In this document: piece after piece, positions 16,963-25,278 of the stretch
Layout of the letters: each line of letters opens with the position of its first letter
Numbering within the stretch: position 1 is the first letter of the stretch
NCBI RefSeq assembly: GCF_030553305.1
Contig: NZ_JARRAH010000001.1
Span: 1-64,000, forward strand
Length of the DNA stretch: 64,000 nt
From: Halomarina ordinaria
GTDB taxonomy: Archaea > Halobacteriota > Halobacteria > Halobacteriales > Haloarculaceae
Direction of reading: 5' to 3'
The notes under the pieces: generated by a model
Database searches by the model: none
Told to the model about the DNA's origin: nothing
The model's input: the letters and a program-made list of their open reading frames with translations, nothing else
Translations under genes and position numbers: made by a program

Positions 16963-18678
16963 CTACGCCTCGCGTCGGAGGCGACGCAGGACGAACTCGC
17001 GTTCGAGCGCGGCGAGGAACGGCCCCAGCCGCGGCCCCTGTTCCTCGTCGAGGAACAGCCGGTAGCCGAGCGAGAAGAACTCCCCGACGGGGACGTCGTT
17101 CTCCCGGGCCGCCTCGTAGATGGCCGACTGGACCGCCTCGTCGTCCGTCGCCCCGGCCTCGATGTCGTCGGCCAGTCGCCGGAGGGCGGCCGCCTCCGCC
17201 TCGCTCACCTCGACGTCGGGCAGGTCCTCGGCGAGGCGGTAGTTGTACTCGTTGTCGGTGCGCTCGGCCCACGTCCGGGCGCACTCGACGCGCGCGAGCG
17301 CCGTCTCGACGGCCCACCCCGGGGTACCGTCGGGAACGTGCCCGGCCCGGCGGGCCATCGCCTCGCGCAGGTCGACGTCGTCGGTCATCCCGAGGACGGC
17401 CGCGAAGGTGTACGGCAGGCGCACGCGCGCCGTCCCCGCCTCCCCGTCGACCGCCTCGTCGACGACCATCGGGTAGGCGCGCTCGGCGACCGCGCGCGTC
17501 CGCTCGGCGTCCTCGACCTCGCCGTAGTAGGCGGCCTCGAAGCGGTCGAACTCGTCGACGAGCTGGTCGAGCGTCCGGACGTCGAAGTCGCGCGCGCGCT
17601 TCGGCGGCTTCGTGAAGAAGTACCGGAACACCTCGACTTCGAGCATCGACAGCACCTCGTCGACGGTGATGACGTTCCCCTTCGAGGAGGAGAGCGCGTC
17701 GCCGTTGTAGGTGAACCACTCGTAGACCATCGGCACGGGCGGCTCAACGTCGAACACCTCGCGGGCGATGCGCTCGCCGCTCGGCCAGGAGCCCTCCGCG
17801 TGGTCCTTGCCGAACGGTTCGAAGTCGACGCCGAGGACCTTCCACTGGGCGGGCCACTCGAAGCGCCAGGGGAGCTTCCCCTCGCGGAACGTCGCCGTCC
17901 CCTCGTGACCGCAGCCCTCGATGGTGCGCCCGCCGGCTTCCATGTCCGTACAGACGTAGTCGACGGTGCCGGCGTCGAGGTCGACGGCCGTCACCGTCTC
18001 GGTGAGCTTTCCGCAGTCCTCGCAGACGGGGTTGAACGGGACGTACGTCTCGTCGACCTTGTCCTGGTAGTCGGCGAGCACCTCGCGCGCGCGTTCGCGC
18101 TTCGAGAGCACCTCGCGGGTGACGGCCTCGAACTCGCCGGCCTCGTAGTACGCCGTGTTCGAGACGACGTCGATGGGGACGCCCATCGCCTCGGCCATCC
18201 GCTCCAGGAGGCGGGTCTGGTGGGCGCCGAAGGAGTCACAGCAGCCGAAGGGGTCGGAGATGGCCGTCAGGGGCTTGCCGAGGTTCCGCCCCAGCGCGCC
18301 GGGGTTCTCGGTGTCGCCGAGCGAGACGACCTCCCAGTCGAGCGTCGCGAGCGTCCGGGGGACCGCGCGGAGGGGGTCGCGGTCGTCGGCGGTGAACACC
18401 TGTCTCACCTCGTACCCGCGGTCGCGCAGCGCCTCCGCGACGAAGTAGCCGCGCATCACCTCGTTGAGGTGGCCGATGTGGGGGACGCCGGAGGGGGAGA
18501 CGCCGCCCTTCACGACGACCGGCTCCTCGGGGTCGCGGGCCTCGACTTCGTCGGCGACGGCGTCGGCCCAGAACGCGCGGTGGACGTCGCCGCGCTCCTC
18601 CTCGCGCGCGTCGTAGCCGCTCGCGAGGGCGTCGTCGATGGTGTCGGTGGTCCCCTCCTCTTCGGGCCCGGAGCTCAC
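16963..18678 (-). CDS. lysS: Lysyl-tRNA synthetase, class I (archaeal)
   Basis: Charges tRNA-Lys. 571 residues. Class I signatures HIGH (PHIGHLNEVMRG, about residue 65) and KMSKS-like SSSKGN (ALSSSKGNVITV, about 325) are present, with a zinc-binding CEDCGKL/CGHEG region between. No ATG lies near the N-terminus; the GTG at 18676-18678 overlaps the pyrH stop as GTGA and gives a normal-length protein (MSSGPEEEGTTDT). Longer upstream reading frame to 19458 is merely antisense-free read-through of pyrH. Translational coupling with pyrH is likely. Confidence 0.95.
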   Translation of the reverse strand: MSSGPEEEGTTDTIDDALASGYDAREEERGDVHRAFWADAVADEVEARDPEEPVVVKGGVSPSGVPHIGHLNEVMRGYFVAEALRDRGYEVRQVFTADDRDPLRAVPRTLATLDWEVVSLGDTENPGALGRNLGKPLTAISDPFGCCDSFGAHQTRLLERMAEAMGVPIDVVSNTAYYEAGEFEAVTREVLSKRERAREVLADYQDKVDETYVPFNPVCEDCGKLTETVTAVDLDAGTVDYVCTDMEAGGRTIEGCGHEGTATFREGKLPWRFEWPAQWKVLGVDFEPFGKDHAEGSWPSGERIAREVFDVEPPVPMVYEWFTYNGDALSSSKGNVITVDEVLSMLEVEVFRYFFTKPPKRARDFDVRTLDQLVDEFDRFEAAYYGEVEDAERTRAVAERAYPMVVDEAVDGEAGTARVRLPYTFAAVLGMTDDVDLREAMARRAGHVPDGTPGWAVETALARVECARTWAERTDNEYNYRLAEDLPDVEVSEAEAAALRRLADDIEAGATDDEAVQSAIYEAARENDVPVGEFFSLGYRLFLDEEQGPRLGPFLAALEREFVLRRLRREA

Positions 18679-19355
18679 GGCACGACCTCCGTCCCGTCGT
18701 GTTCGCCCGTGTCGATGGCGCGACGGACGGCCTCGGGGTCGTCGCCGTCGAGGACGACCGTCCGGGTGCCCGAGCGCTGGATGATCTTCGCCGCGAGCAG
18801 GTCGACGGGGGCGTTGCTCCCCGCGCTCATGTCTATCTCCGCGATGATGTCGACGAGGTCGTCGGTCGATATCTCCTCGTAGCGCGAGGCGTCGGGGTTC
18901 TCGTCGGGGTCGGCGCTGTAGACGCCGGGGACGCTCGTCGCGTAGACGAGGCGGTCGGCGCCGACCGTCTCCGCGAGCGCGGCGGCCACCGCGTCCGTCG
19001 TCTGGCCGGGGACCATCCCGCCCATCACGGGGACGTCGCCACGCGAGATGACGGCGGCGGCCTCCTCGTAGTCCTCGGGGGGCGTCGGCGCGGCCTGCCC
19101 CTCCATCGCCGCGACGAGCAGTCGGGCGTTCAGCCGGGTGACGCCGATGCCGAGCTGGTCGAGCGCCATCTCGTTCGCGCCGAGGACGCGCCCCGCGCGG
19201 ATGTAGTCGCGCGCGACGCGCCCGCCGCCGACGACGAGGCCGAGTTCGTGGCCGGCCCCGAGGAGCGATTCGACCACCTCGGCGTAGGCTGCGACCCGTT
19301 CTCCGTCGAGCTCCGGCACGAGGACGCTCCCCCCGATAGAAACGACTGCTCTCAT
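18675..19355 (-). CDS. pyrH: Uridylate kinase, archaeal type
   Basis: Phosphorylates UMP to UDP in pyrimidine nucleotide synthesis; amino-acid kinase fold, 226 residues. The N-terminal VSIGGSVLVPE holds the phosphate-binding glycines, LVVGGGRVARDYI the second loop, ADRLVYATSVPGVYSADP the uracil/phosphate region and DMSAGSNAPVDLLAAKII the C-terminal signature of archaeal PyrH. Its TGA overlaps the lysS GTG. A TATA-like CTTAAG lies 26-31 bases upstream of ATG 19355. Confidence 0.95.
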   Translation of the reverse strand: MRAVVSIGGSVLVPELDGERVAAYAEVVESLLGAGHELGLVVGGGRVARDYIRAGRVLGANEMALDQLGIGVTRLNARLLVAAMEGQAAPTPPEDYEEAAAVISRGDVPVMGGMVPGQTTDAVAAALAETVGADRLVYATSVPGVYSADPDENPDASRYEEISTDDLVDIIAEIDMSAGSNAPVDLLAAKIIQRSGTRTVVLDGDDPEAVRRAIDTGEHDGTEVVP

Positions 19356-19380
19356 TGCCCCTGCGTAACCCGGTGGCCCG

Positions 19381-19386
19381 CTTAAG
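19381..19386 (-). promoter_or_regulatory. TATA-like element of the pyrH-lysS operon
   Basis: CTTAAG, 26-31 bases upstream of ATG 19355; palindromic, so it reads the same on the gene strand. Confidence 0.45.
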
Positions 19387-19456
19387 AATTGTCAAGCGCG
19401 GACGCCGCGGACGGGAACTCCAAACGCCCTTATCCGGTCGCTCCCAACCGACACCC

Positions 19457-21202
19457 ATGCCGAGACCCCCCCAGACGGACGAGGGCTGGTACGCCCTCCA
19501 CGACTTCCGGAGCGTAGACTGGGACGCGTGGCGGGCCGCGAGCGACGACGAGCGCGAACGGGCCGTCGAGGAGGGCGTCGCCTACCTCGAAACCCACGAG
19601 GCGCTCGACGACGTCGACGGCGAGGAGGGCGCCACCGCCGTCTTCTCGGTCCTCGGGCACAAGGCGGACCTGCTCGTCTTCCACCTGCGGCCGACGACGG
19701 CGGCCCTCGACACCGCCGAACGCCGCTTCGAGGGCACCGCACTCGCCCGGTTCACCGACCGCGCCTCGTCGTACGTCTCCGTGACGGAGGCCTCCGGGTA
19801 CTCCGAGTCCGGCCGGGCGTACTTCGAGGAGGGGCCGGAGGCGGTCGACGCCGGCCTCCGCCGCTACATCGAGTCGCGCATCCGCCCGTCCATCCCCGAC
19901 GCCGAACACGTCTGTTTCTACCCGATGGACAAGCGCCGCGAGGAACCGCACAACTGGTACGACCTCCCGTTCGACGAGCGCGCCGACCTCATGAGCGCGC
20001 ACGGCGACATCGGGCGCGGCTACGCGGGAAAGGTCTCCCAGATAATCACCGGGAGCCTCGGGTTCGACGACCACGAGTGGGGCGTCACCCTCTTCGCCGA
20101 CGACCCCACGGAGATAAAACACCTCCTCTACGAGATGCGCTTCGACCCCTCCTCCTCGCGCTACGCCGAGTTCGGCCCCTTCTACTTCGGCCGGCGCATT
20201 CCACCGGCGGACCTCGGTGCCCTGCTCGCCGGCGCCCCCGTCCCGACGGGCGAGCACGCCATCGGGGCCCCCGACGACACCCTCGACGCCGACGTCGACG
20301 CCCTCGGCGCGGACGTCCCCGACGGCTCGCACGTCGCGCTCGTGCGCTCCGAAGCGGAGCACCGGGAGGTCGATTCGGCCGTCGCCGACCTGCGCGAGAG
20401 CTTCGACCACTACGACAGCCACCGCGGGACGACCGTCCACGAGGCCGACGGCGAGACGGCCGTCGTCAGCGCGTGGGAGACCGAACGCGCCGTCGACACC
20501 GCCGCGGGCTTTCTGGAGGACCTCCCCGGTGTGACCGGCCTGACGGTCGGCGTCGTCGGCGGTGAGGCCGGTGACGACGGCGCGGACGAGCGTGCGGTCG
20601 ACACCGACGCCGACGCGGTCGACGACATCCGTGGCGAACTCGCGGACCTCGACATCTACGCCGGCAAGCCCCACGGCGAGGACGTCTACGCGCTCGTGCT
20701 CTACTCCGACGCCGACGAGGCGACGTTCGTCCCCGAGGTGGACTCGCTGGCCGACGGCTTCGACCGCTACGATACGCACGTCAAGACGGCGGTGTACGCG
20801 GCCCGCGAGCGCGAGCGCCTCGCCGTCGTCAGCATCTGGGAGACCCAGAGCGCGGCCGACACCGCGAGCGGGTACCTCGCCGACCTCCCCGGCATCGTCG
20901 CCCGGGCGGGTGAGGAGTCCGGCTTCGGGACGATGGGGATGTTCTACACGACGAAACCGGAGTACCGCGAGGAGTTCGTCGAGCGCTTCGACGCCGTCGG
21001 CGACCTGCTCGCCGACATGGAGGGACACGTCGAGACGGACCTGATGGTGAACGTCGAGGCGGCGACCGACATGTTCATCGCGAGCCAGTGGCGCGCCCGC
21101 GAGGACGCCATGGCCTTCTTCCGGTCGGACGCCTTCCGCGACACCGTCCAGTGGGGCCGCGACGTGCTGGCCGACCGCCCGCGACACGTCTTCCTCGCCT
21201 GA
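19457..21202 (+). CDS. pitA: PitA-type heme protein: chlorite-dismutase/HemQ-like domain fused to ABM domains
   Basis: 581 residues. Residues 1-270 are the Cld/HemQ fold: FSVLGHKADLLVFHLRP, FYPMDKRREEPHNWYDLP, AHGDIGRGYAGKVSQIITG with the likely proximal heme ligand H182, and FDDHEWGVTLFADD. Residues about 290-580 carry ABM-type ferredoxin-like domains, with two similar blocks (SFDHYDSHRGTTVHE/VVSAWETERAVDTAAGFL and FDRYDTHVKTAVYA/VVSIWETQSAADTASGYL) showing internal duplication. Haloarchaeal PitA binds heme and is thought to serve coproheme decarboxylation or heme handling; the ABM role is not settled. Start ATG 19457, divergent from pyrH, with TATA-like CTTATCC at 19429-19435. Confidence 0.92.
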   Translation: MPRPPQTDEGWYALHDFRSVDWDAWRAASDDERERAVEEGVAYLETHEALDDVDGEEGATAVFSVLGHKADLLVFHLRPTTAALDTAERRFEGTALARFTDRASSYVSVTEASGYSESGRAYFEEGPEAVDAGLRRYIESRIRPSIPDAEHVCFYPMDKRREEPHNWYDLPFDERADLMSAHGDIGRGYAGKVSQIITGSLGFDDHEWGVTLFADDPTEIKHLLYEMRFDPSSSRYAEFGPFYFGRRIPPADLGALLAGAPVPTGEHAIGAPDDTLDADVDALGADVPDGSHVALVRSEAEHREVDSAVADLRESFDHYDSHRGTTVHEADGETAVVSAWETERAVDTAAGFLEDLPGVTGLTVGVVGGEAGDDGADERAVDTDADAVDDIRGELADLDIYAGKPHGEDVYALVLYSDADEATFVPEVDSLADGFDRYDTHVKTAVYAARERERLAVVSIWETQSAADTASGYLADLPGIVARAGEESGFGTMGMFYTTKPEYREEFVERFDAVGDLLADMEGHVETDLMVNVEAATDMFIASQWRAREDAMAFFRSDAFRDTVQWGRDVLADRPRHVFLA

Positions 21203-21258
21203 CGACTCCGGGTTCACGTACGAGGACGCGCCCACCGACCCCATGCGTTGACGAGTCG

Positions 21259-21312
21259 CCGTCGACGGTGTCGCGGGTGCGTGACACACCCGTCGACGGG
21301 GGGTAGTGTCAC
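21259..21312. repeat. Nested inverted repeat downstream of pitA
   Basis: CCGTCGACGG occurs at 21259-21268 and again inside CCCGTCGACGGG at 21289-21300; the latter is bracketed by GTGACAC (21281-21287) and GTGTCAC (21306-21312). Together they can form a strong two-part hairpin or present symmetric protein-binding sites. It lies 57-110 bases after the pitA stop and 72 bases before the DMT start, so terminator or operator are both possible. Confidence 0.6.
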
Positions 21313-21383
21313 CTGTTCGCACGCTCGTGAGCGGCGCGCAACCGGCGGACAGAAGTAGCCCGCCCGACTCGGACTCGCCACCG

Positions 21384-22280
21384 ATGGCCACGCGCGAGGA
21401 GGTGTCCGGTGGGGAGACACTCGGCGTGGCCCTCGTCGTCCTCTCGGCGGTCGGCTTCGGGACGCTCGCCGTCCTCGGCGAGTACGCCTTCGCCGCCGGC
21501 CTGAACGTCACGTCCGTACTCGCGCTGCGCTTCTCGATAGCGGCCGCCGTCGTCTGGCCGGTCCTGTTCGTCGCCCGCGCGCGCAGCGGCGACCTCGACT
21601 CGCTGCGCCTGCGCGGTCGGACCCTCGTGGCCGCCGTCCTGCTCGGCCTCGTCGGCTACACCGGCCAGAGCGCGCTGTTCTTCCTCGGCCTCGAACGGCT
21701 CACGGCGGGGATGACGACCATCGTCCTCTACACCTACCCGGTGTTCGTCCTCGCCCTCTCGGTGACCCTCCTCGGCGAGTCGCTCGACGCGCGGGACGCG
21801 CTCGCGCTCCCCCTGTCGCTCGGTGGCGTCCTCCTCATCACCGGTGCGGACCCGGCGGGCGTCGACCCGCGCGGCGTGTTCACGGTCCTCGGTGCCGCCG
21901 CCGTCTACTCGGTGTACATCGTCGTCGGCCGCGTGGCGCTCGACTCGACCGACGGCGTCGTGTTGAGCGCCTACGTCATGCCGGCGGCCGCGCTCTCGTT
22001 TCTGACGTTCGGGACGGCGACCGGCCGACTCGCGCTCCCGGAGAGCGCCCTGGGCTGGGCGGCCGCCGTCGGCATCGCCGTGCTAGCGACCGCGCTCGCC
22101 GTCTCGACGTTCTTCGCCGGCCTCCGGCGCATCGGAGCGAGCCGTGCGGGTATCGTCAGCACCGTCGAACCGGCCGTCGCGGTCGTCCTCGGCGCGTTCC
22201 TGCTCGGCGAACCGGTCACCGTCGTCACCGTCGTCGGTGGGGCGCTCGTCCTGGTCGGCGTCGTCCTCGTCCAGCGGTGA
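21384..22280 (+). CDS. DMT superfamily (EamA) permease
   Basis: 298 residues, ten predicted membrane helices in two EamA repeats (GTLAVLGEYAFAAGLNVTSVLALRF in the first; YSVYIVVGRVAL opening the second; ASRAGIVSTVEPAVAVVLGAFLLGEP in the second). Family members export metabolites or nucleotide sugars. ATG 21384 (MATREEVSGGETLG) is chosen because the longer frame adds 26 hydrophilic residues with poor haloarchaeal N-terminal character. Substrate unknown. Confidence 0.87.
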   Translation: MATREEVSGGETLGVALVVLSAVGFGTLAVLGEYAFAAGLNVTSVLALRFSIAAAVVWPVLFVARARSGDLDSLRLRGRTLVAAVLLGLVGYTGQSALFFLGLERLTAGMTTIVLYTYPVFVLALSVTLLGESLDARDALALPLSLGGVLLITGADPAGVDPRGVFTVLGAAAVYSVYIVVGRVALDSTDGVVLSAYVMPAAALSFLTFGTATGRLALPESALGWAAAVGIAVLATALAVSTFFAGLRRIGASRAGIVSTVEPAVAVVLGAFLLGEPVTVVTVVGGALVLVGVVLVQR

Positions 22281-22287
22281 GTCACGC

Positions 22288-22776
22288 TCACTCGACGGCC
22301 GCGCCGGGCGCGTTGCGCTTGACGCTCCGGATGCCCCGGACCGCCCCGGTCCGCGAGGCGTAACTCCCACCCGAGTCGGCGATGATGTTGCCGTTCTCGT
22401 GGCGGAGCCGCCACCGCCAGCGGCCGGCACGGTCCTCGTACACCTCGAACGCCGTCTGCGAGTCGACCAGCGGCGCCTCGAACGCCTCGCGCTCGGCCAG
22501 CGCGGCGAACGAGCGGACCGCCTCGTTCTCGACGTTCGGCGGTCCCTCGTCGTCCTCCGTCGACGTTCCCGCGGACGCCTCCTCGCTCGTCCCACCGGGA
22601 GTCGGCTCGGCCGCACCGTCGGTGCCCTCGGTGTCGACCGTCAGACGAATCTCCCCGGCGAGACCGTCGGTCGCCAGTTCCGTCGTTGCCTCCTCTATCT
22701 CGTCGAGCACGACGCTCAGCCGTTCCTCGTCGAGCGAGACGTCGACGTCGACGGTGAGCCGCGTCCGTTCAGTCAT
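22288..22776 (-). CDS. DUF1508 (YegP-like) domain protein
   Basis: 162 residues. The N-terminal 50 residues form a strand-helix domain of unknown type (RTRLTVDVDVSLDEERLSVV), followed by an acidic low-complexity linker (about 55-85) and a C-terminal DUF1508 repeat, AFEVYEDRAGRWRWRLRHEN then IIADSGGSYASRTGAVRGI. DUF1508 domains occur in halophile and bacterial stress-linked small proteins; function unknown. Seven bases separate its stop from the stop of the convergent DMT gene. Confidence 0.85.
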   Translation of the reverse strand: MTERTRLTVDVDVSLDEERLSVVLDEIEEATTELATDGLAGEIRLTVDTEGTDGAAEPTPGGTSEEASAGTSTEDDEGPPNVENEAVRSFAALAEREAFEAPLVDSQTAFEVYEDRAGRWRWRLRHENGNIIADSGGSYASRTGAVRGIRSVKRNAPGAAVE

Positions 22777-22820
22777 ATCTCACGGAAGGCGACGCATGGG
22801 CTTAGTTCGTGTGTGGCGGA

Positions 22821-23462
22821 TCAGTCGCTCGCGTTCGCGCCCCCGTGGCGGTCGGCGCGCGACGGCGGGGGGATCTGCGTGTGGTCGGGGTCGGCGAGGC
22901 TCTCCCTCGGGATGACGCAGCGCGCCGGTTCGCGGTTGACGTGGGCGTACTGTCTCGGCGCGTTGGCGAGGGAGTGCGCCGGGTTCTCCCCGCTGTCGAT
23001 GCGCGCGGCGCGGAGTTCGCGGAACCCGGCGATGCGCGCGCGGATGCCCCGCCAGTGGTGGCGGGTCGCCGACGGCACGCGGTAGGGGTGGGGCGGGCCG
23101 AGCGCCGGCTGGCGCGTCGCGATGGTCGCGCGGTTGACGTTCGCGGCGAGGTCGTCGTGGTCGACGAGGACGCCCACCCGGGCGTCGGACGGCGCGCGAG
23201 CGGCGAGCAGGTCCAGCCCGAGGTGGAGCGCGCGGTACTCGGCGACGTTGTTGTCCGGGACCCGGTCCGGGAGCGACCGGCGAGCGACGAGCTCGCCGTC
23301 GCGGGTCTCGATGACGACGCCCAGTCCGCCGCCGCCGTCGCGGAACGACCCGTCGCACGCGACGTAATAGTCTCGGTGGTGCGTGCGCGGGGGGTGCGCG
23401 ATGTGCGGTGTGGGGGACTCGTCGAACAGGTCACGCAGGGTCGGCCGACCGTATGCGGCCAT
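22821..23462 (-). CDS. Ribonuclease HI-like protein
   Basis: 213 residues. The RNase H fold spans about 30-125: first strand YVACDGSFRDGGGGLGVVIE with catalytic aspartate (CDGS), the helix glutamate in NNVAEYRALHLGLDLL, and VLVDHDDLAANV with another catalytic aspartate. The C-terminal ~90 residues, rich in Arg, Pro and His, are an extension not typical of RNase HI. Likely removes RNA from RNA-DNA hybrids. Divergent from the DMT gene at 23549. Confidence 0.88.
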   Translation of the reverse strand: MAAYGRPTLRDLFDESPTPHIAHPPRTHHRDYYVACDGSFRDGGGGLGVVIETRDGELVARRSLPDRVPDNNVAEYRALHLGLDLLAARAPSDARVGVLVDHDDLAANVNRATIATRQPALGPPHPYRVPSATRHHWRGIRARIAGFRELRAARIDSGENPAHSLANAPRQYAHVNREPARCVIPRESLADPDHTQIPPPSRADRHGGANASD

Positions 23463-23548
23463 ATCCCGTATACGTCACCACGTGGATATAAACGTGTGCC
23501 CCGCTCCGGTGTCGAAACGTTGACCGACGTTCACCGCACACGCTCACT

Positions 23549-24502
23549 GTGCGCTACCGAAACCTCGCGCTGTTCCTGGTCCTCGCGGCCGTCTGGGGCT
23601 CCGCGTTCATGGCCATCAAGGCCGGTCTCGACCTCTACGGGTTCCCACCGGTGCTGTTCGCGGCTGTCCGTTACGACGTCGCCGGCGTCCTCATGCTCGG
23701 GTACGCAGCGTACGTCCTCGACGACCCCCTCCCGCGGACCCGGGCGCAGGTCGCGGACGTCGCCGTCGGTGCCGTCTTCCTCATCGCGGGTTACCACACG
23801 TTCCTCTTCGTCGGCGAACAGAACACGACGAGCGCCGCCGCGGCGGTCATCGTCTCGCTCTCGCCGGTGCTCACCACCGCCATCGCCCGCGCGTTCCTCC
23901 CCAGCGAACGCCTCGGGACCGTCGGCGTCGCCGGCCTCCTGCTCGGCCTGCTCGGCGTCGGTATCCTCTCGGTACGGGACCCCTCGAACCTGCTGACGGC
24001 GGAGGTGGTCGGCAAACTGCTCGTCTTCACCGCGGCGCTGGCGTTCGCCTTCGGAAGCGTCCTCAGCCGCCGCCTCGACTCCGGCCTCCCCATCGAGTCG
24101 ATGGAGGCGTGGTCGATGCTCGGCGGGGCGCTCCTGATGCACGTCCTGAGCCTCGCGCGCGGGGAGTCGCTCGCCCCGATGGTCGACGCCTTCACCGGGC
24201 CGGAGGCGCTGGGTGCGCTCGCGGCGCTCGGGTACCTCTCGCTCGCGGCGAGCGCGCTCGGCTTCCTCATCTACTTCGACCTGCTCGACCGACTGGGACC
24301 CATCGAGATCAACCTCGTCTCCTACGTCGCGCCCGCCTTCGCCGCCGTGACCGGCTACCTCTTCCTCGACGAACTCATCACGGCGCGGACCGCGCTCGGC
24401 TTCCTCGTCATCCTCGTCGGGTTCGCGCTCATCAAGCGGACGGCCATCCGCGCCGAACTGCGCTCGATGCGTGCGCGTCGCTCGGCGGCGGCCGACGACT
24501 AG
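23549..24502 (+). CDS. DMT superfamily (EamA) permease, GTG start
   Basis: 317 residues starting at GTG 23549 (MRYRNLALFLVLAAVWGSAF), ten helices in two EamA halves. FFGEQN-type loop VGEQNTTSAAAAVIVSLSPVL and YFDLLDRLGPIEINLVSYVAP are characteristic. It resembles the 30782-31723 permease closely (same VWGSAFMAIKAGL / FWGTSFVAIEIGL opening and closing INLVSYV / INLIGYV segments), so the two are paralogues. No ATG precedes the first helix, supporting GTG. Substrate unknown. Confidence 0.88.
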   Translation: MRYRNLALFLVLAAVWGSAFMAIKAGLDLYGFPPVLFAAVRYDVAGVLMLGYAAYVLDDPLPRTRAQVADVAVGAVFLIAGYHTFLFVGEQNTTSAAAAVIVSLSPVLTTAIARAFLPSERLGTVGVAGLLLGLLGVGILSVRDPSNLLTAEVVGKLLVFTAALAFAFGSVLSRRLDSGLPIESMEAWSMLGGALLMHVLSLARGESLAPMVDAFTGPEALGALAALGYLSLAASALGFLIYFDLLDRLGPIEINLVSYVAPAFAAVTGYLFLDELITARTALGFLVILVGFALIKRTAIRAELRSMRARRSAAADD

Positions 24503-24527
24503 CCGAAAAAACCGTCAAAGAGCCGTC

Positions 24528-25193
24528 TCAGGCGTCGAACGACTCGTGGTGGACGAACTCGTCGACGGGACGGCGGAACTTCCGGTCGTTCTCGCGGTCG
24601 GCGGCACCCTCGGCGGGGTAGCCGAGCGTGAGGAGCATGACCGGTTCGTAGCCGTCGTCGACGTCGAAGGTGTTCCGGACGGCGTCGGCGTCGAAGCCCT
24701 CCATCGGGCACGTCGAGAGCCCGAGGCTGCGCGCGGCGTGCATGAGCGTCATCGCCGCGAGCGCCGTGCTCCGGGTCGTCCAGACGCGGTTCTCCTCCGC
24801 CGAGCGGTCGCGGAACCCCTCGACGTGCTCGACGAGGCCGTCGCGGGTCTCCTCGTCGGGGATGTAGCCCTTGTCCAGCCAGTCGTCGAAGACGCGGTCG
24901 GCGTGGGCCGCGGGGTCGGTGTTGCCCAGGACGACGATAGCGGCGGGAGCGTCGGTGACGTGCTCCTGGCCGCCGGCGCACTCCTGGAGCGCCTGTCGGT
25001 TCTCGTCGTCGCGCAGGACGAGGAACTCCCACGGCTGGAGGTTGAACCCCGAGGGACTGTAGCGGACGAGGTCGAACAGGTCGTCGAGGGTCGCGTCGTC
25101 GACCGGGTCGTCGCTGTAGTCGTGGACGGACCGCCGGTCGCGGACCACCTCCTCGAACGTCTCCGGTCGCTCGCTGACCTCTGTGGTTGCCAT
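24528..25193 (-). CDS. Nitroreductase family flavoprotein
   Basis: 221 residues, FMN-binding fold. N-terminal RDRRSVHDYSDDPVDDATL holds the FMN-phosphate arginines; SPSGFNLQPWEFLVLRDDEN is the flavin loop; MTLMHAARSLGLSTCPMEGF and VMLLTLGYPAE complete the pattern. Family enzymes reduce nitro, quinone or enone substrates with NAD(P)H. Convergent with the DMT gene (25-base gap). Confidence 0.92.
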   Translation of the reverse strand: MATTEVSERPETFEEVVRDRRSVHDYSDDPVDDATLDDLFDLVRYSPSGFNLQPWEFLVLRDDENRQALQECAGGQEHVTDAPAAIVVLGNTDPAAHADRVFDDWLDKGYIPDEETRDGLVEHVEGFRDRSAEENRVWTTRSTALAAMTLMHAARSLGLSTCPMEGFDADAVRNTFDVDDGYEPVMLLTLGYPAEGAADRENDRKFRRPVDEFVHHESFDA

Positions 25194-25278
25194 CGTCGTC
25201 GAGAGGGGCGCGCGCCGTTTGAACCCCCCAAAGGCGGCGACGATAACCGGTTTCAGTGTGTTACCACGTATCCGAGCG

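Noticed and set aside
14325-17615. Plus-strand open frame of about 1096 codons
   Set aside because: Shadow of moaE, site-2 protease and lysS; Ser/Arg/Thr-rich nonsense composition.
18679-19456. LysRS with a 260-residue N-terminal extension
   Set aside because: The extension is the pyrH gene read in another frame; the GTG overlapping the pyrH stop gives a normal-sized LysRS.
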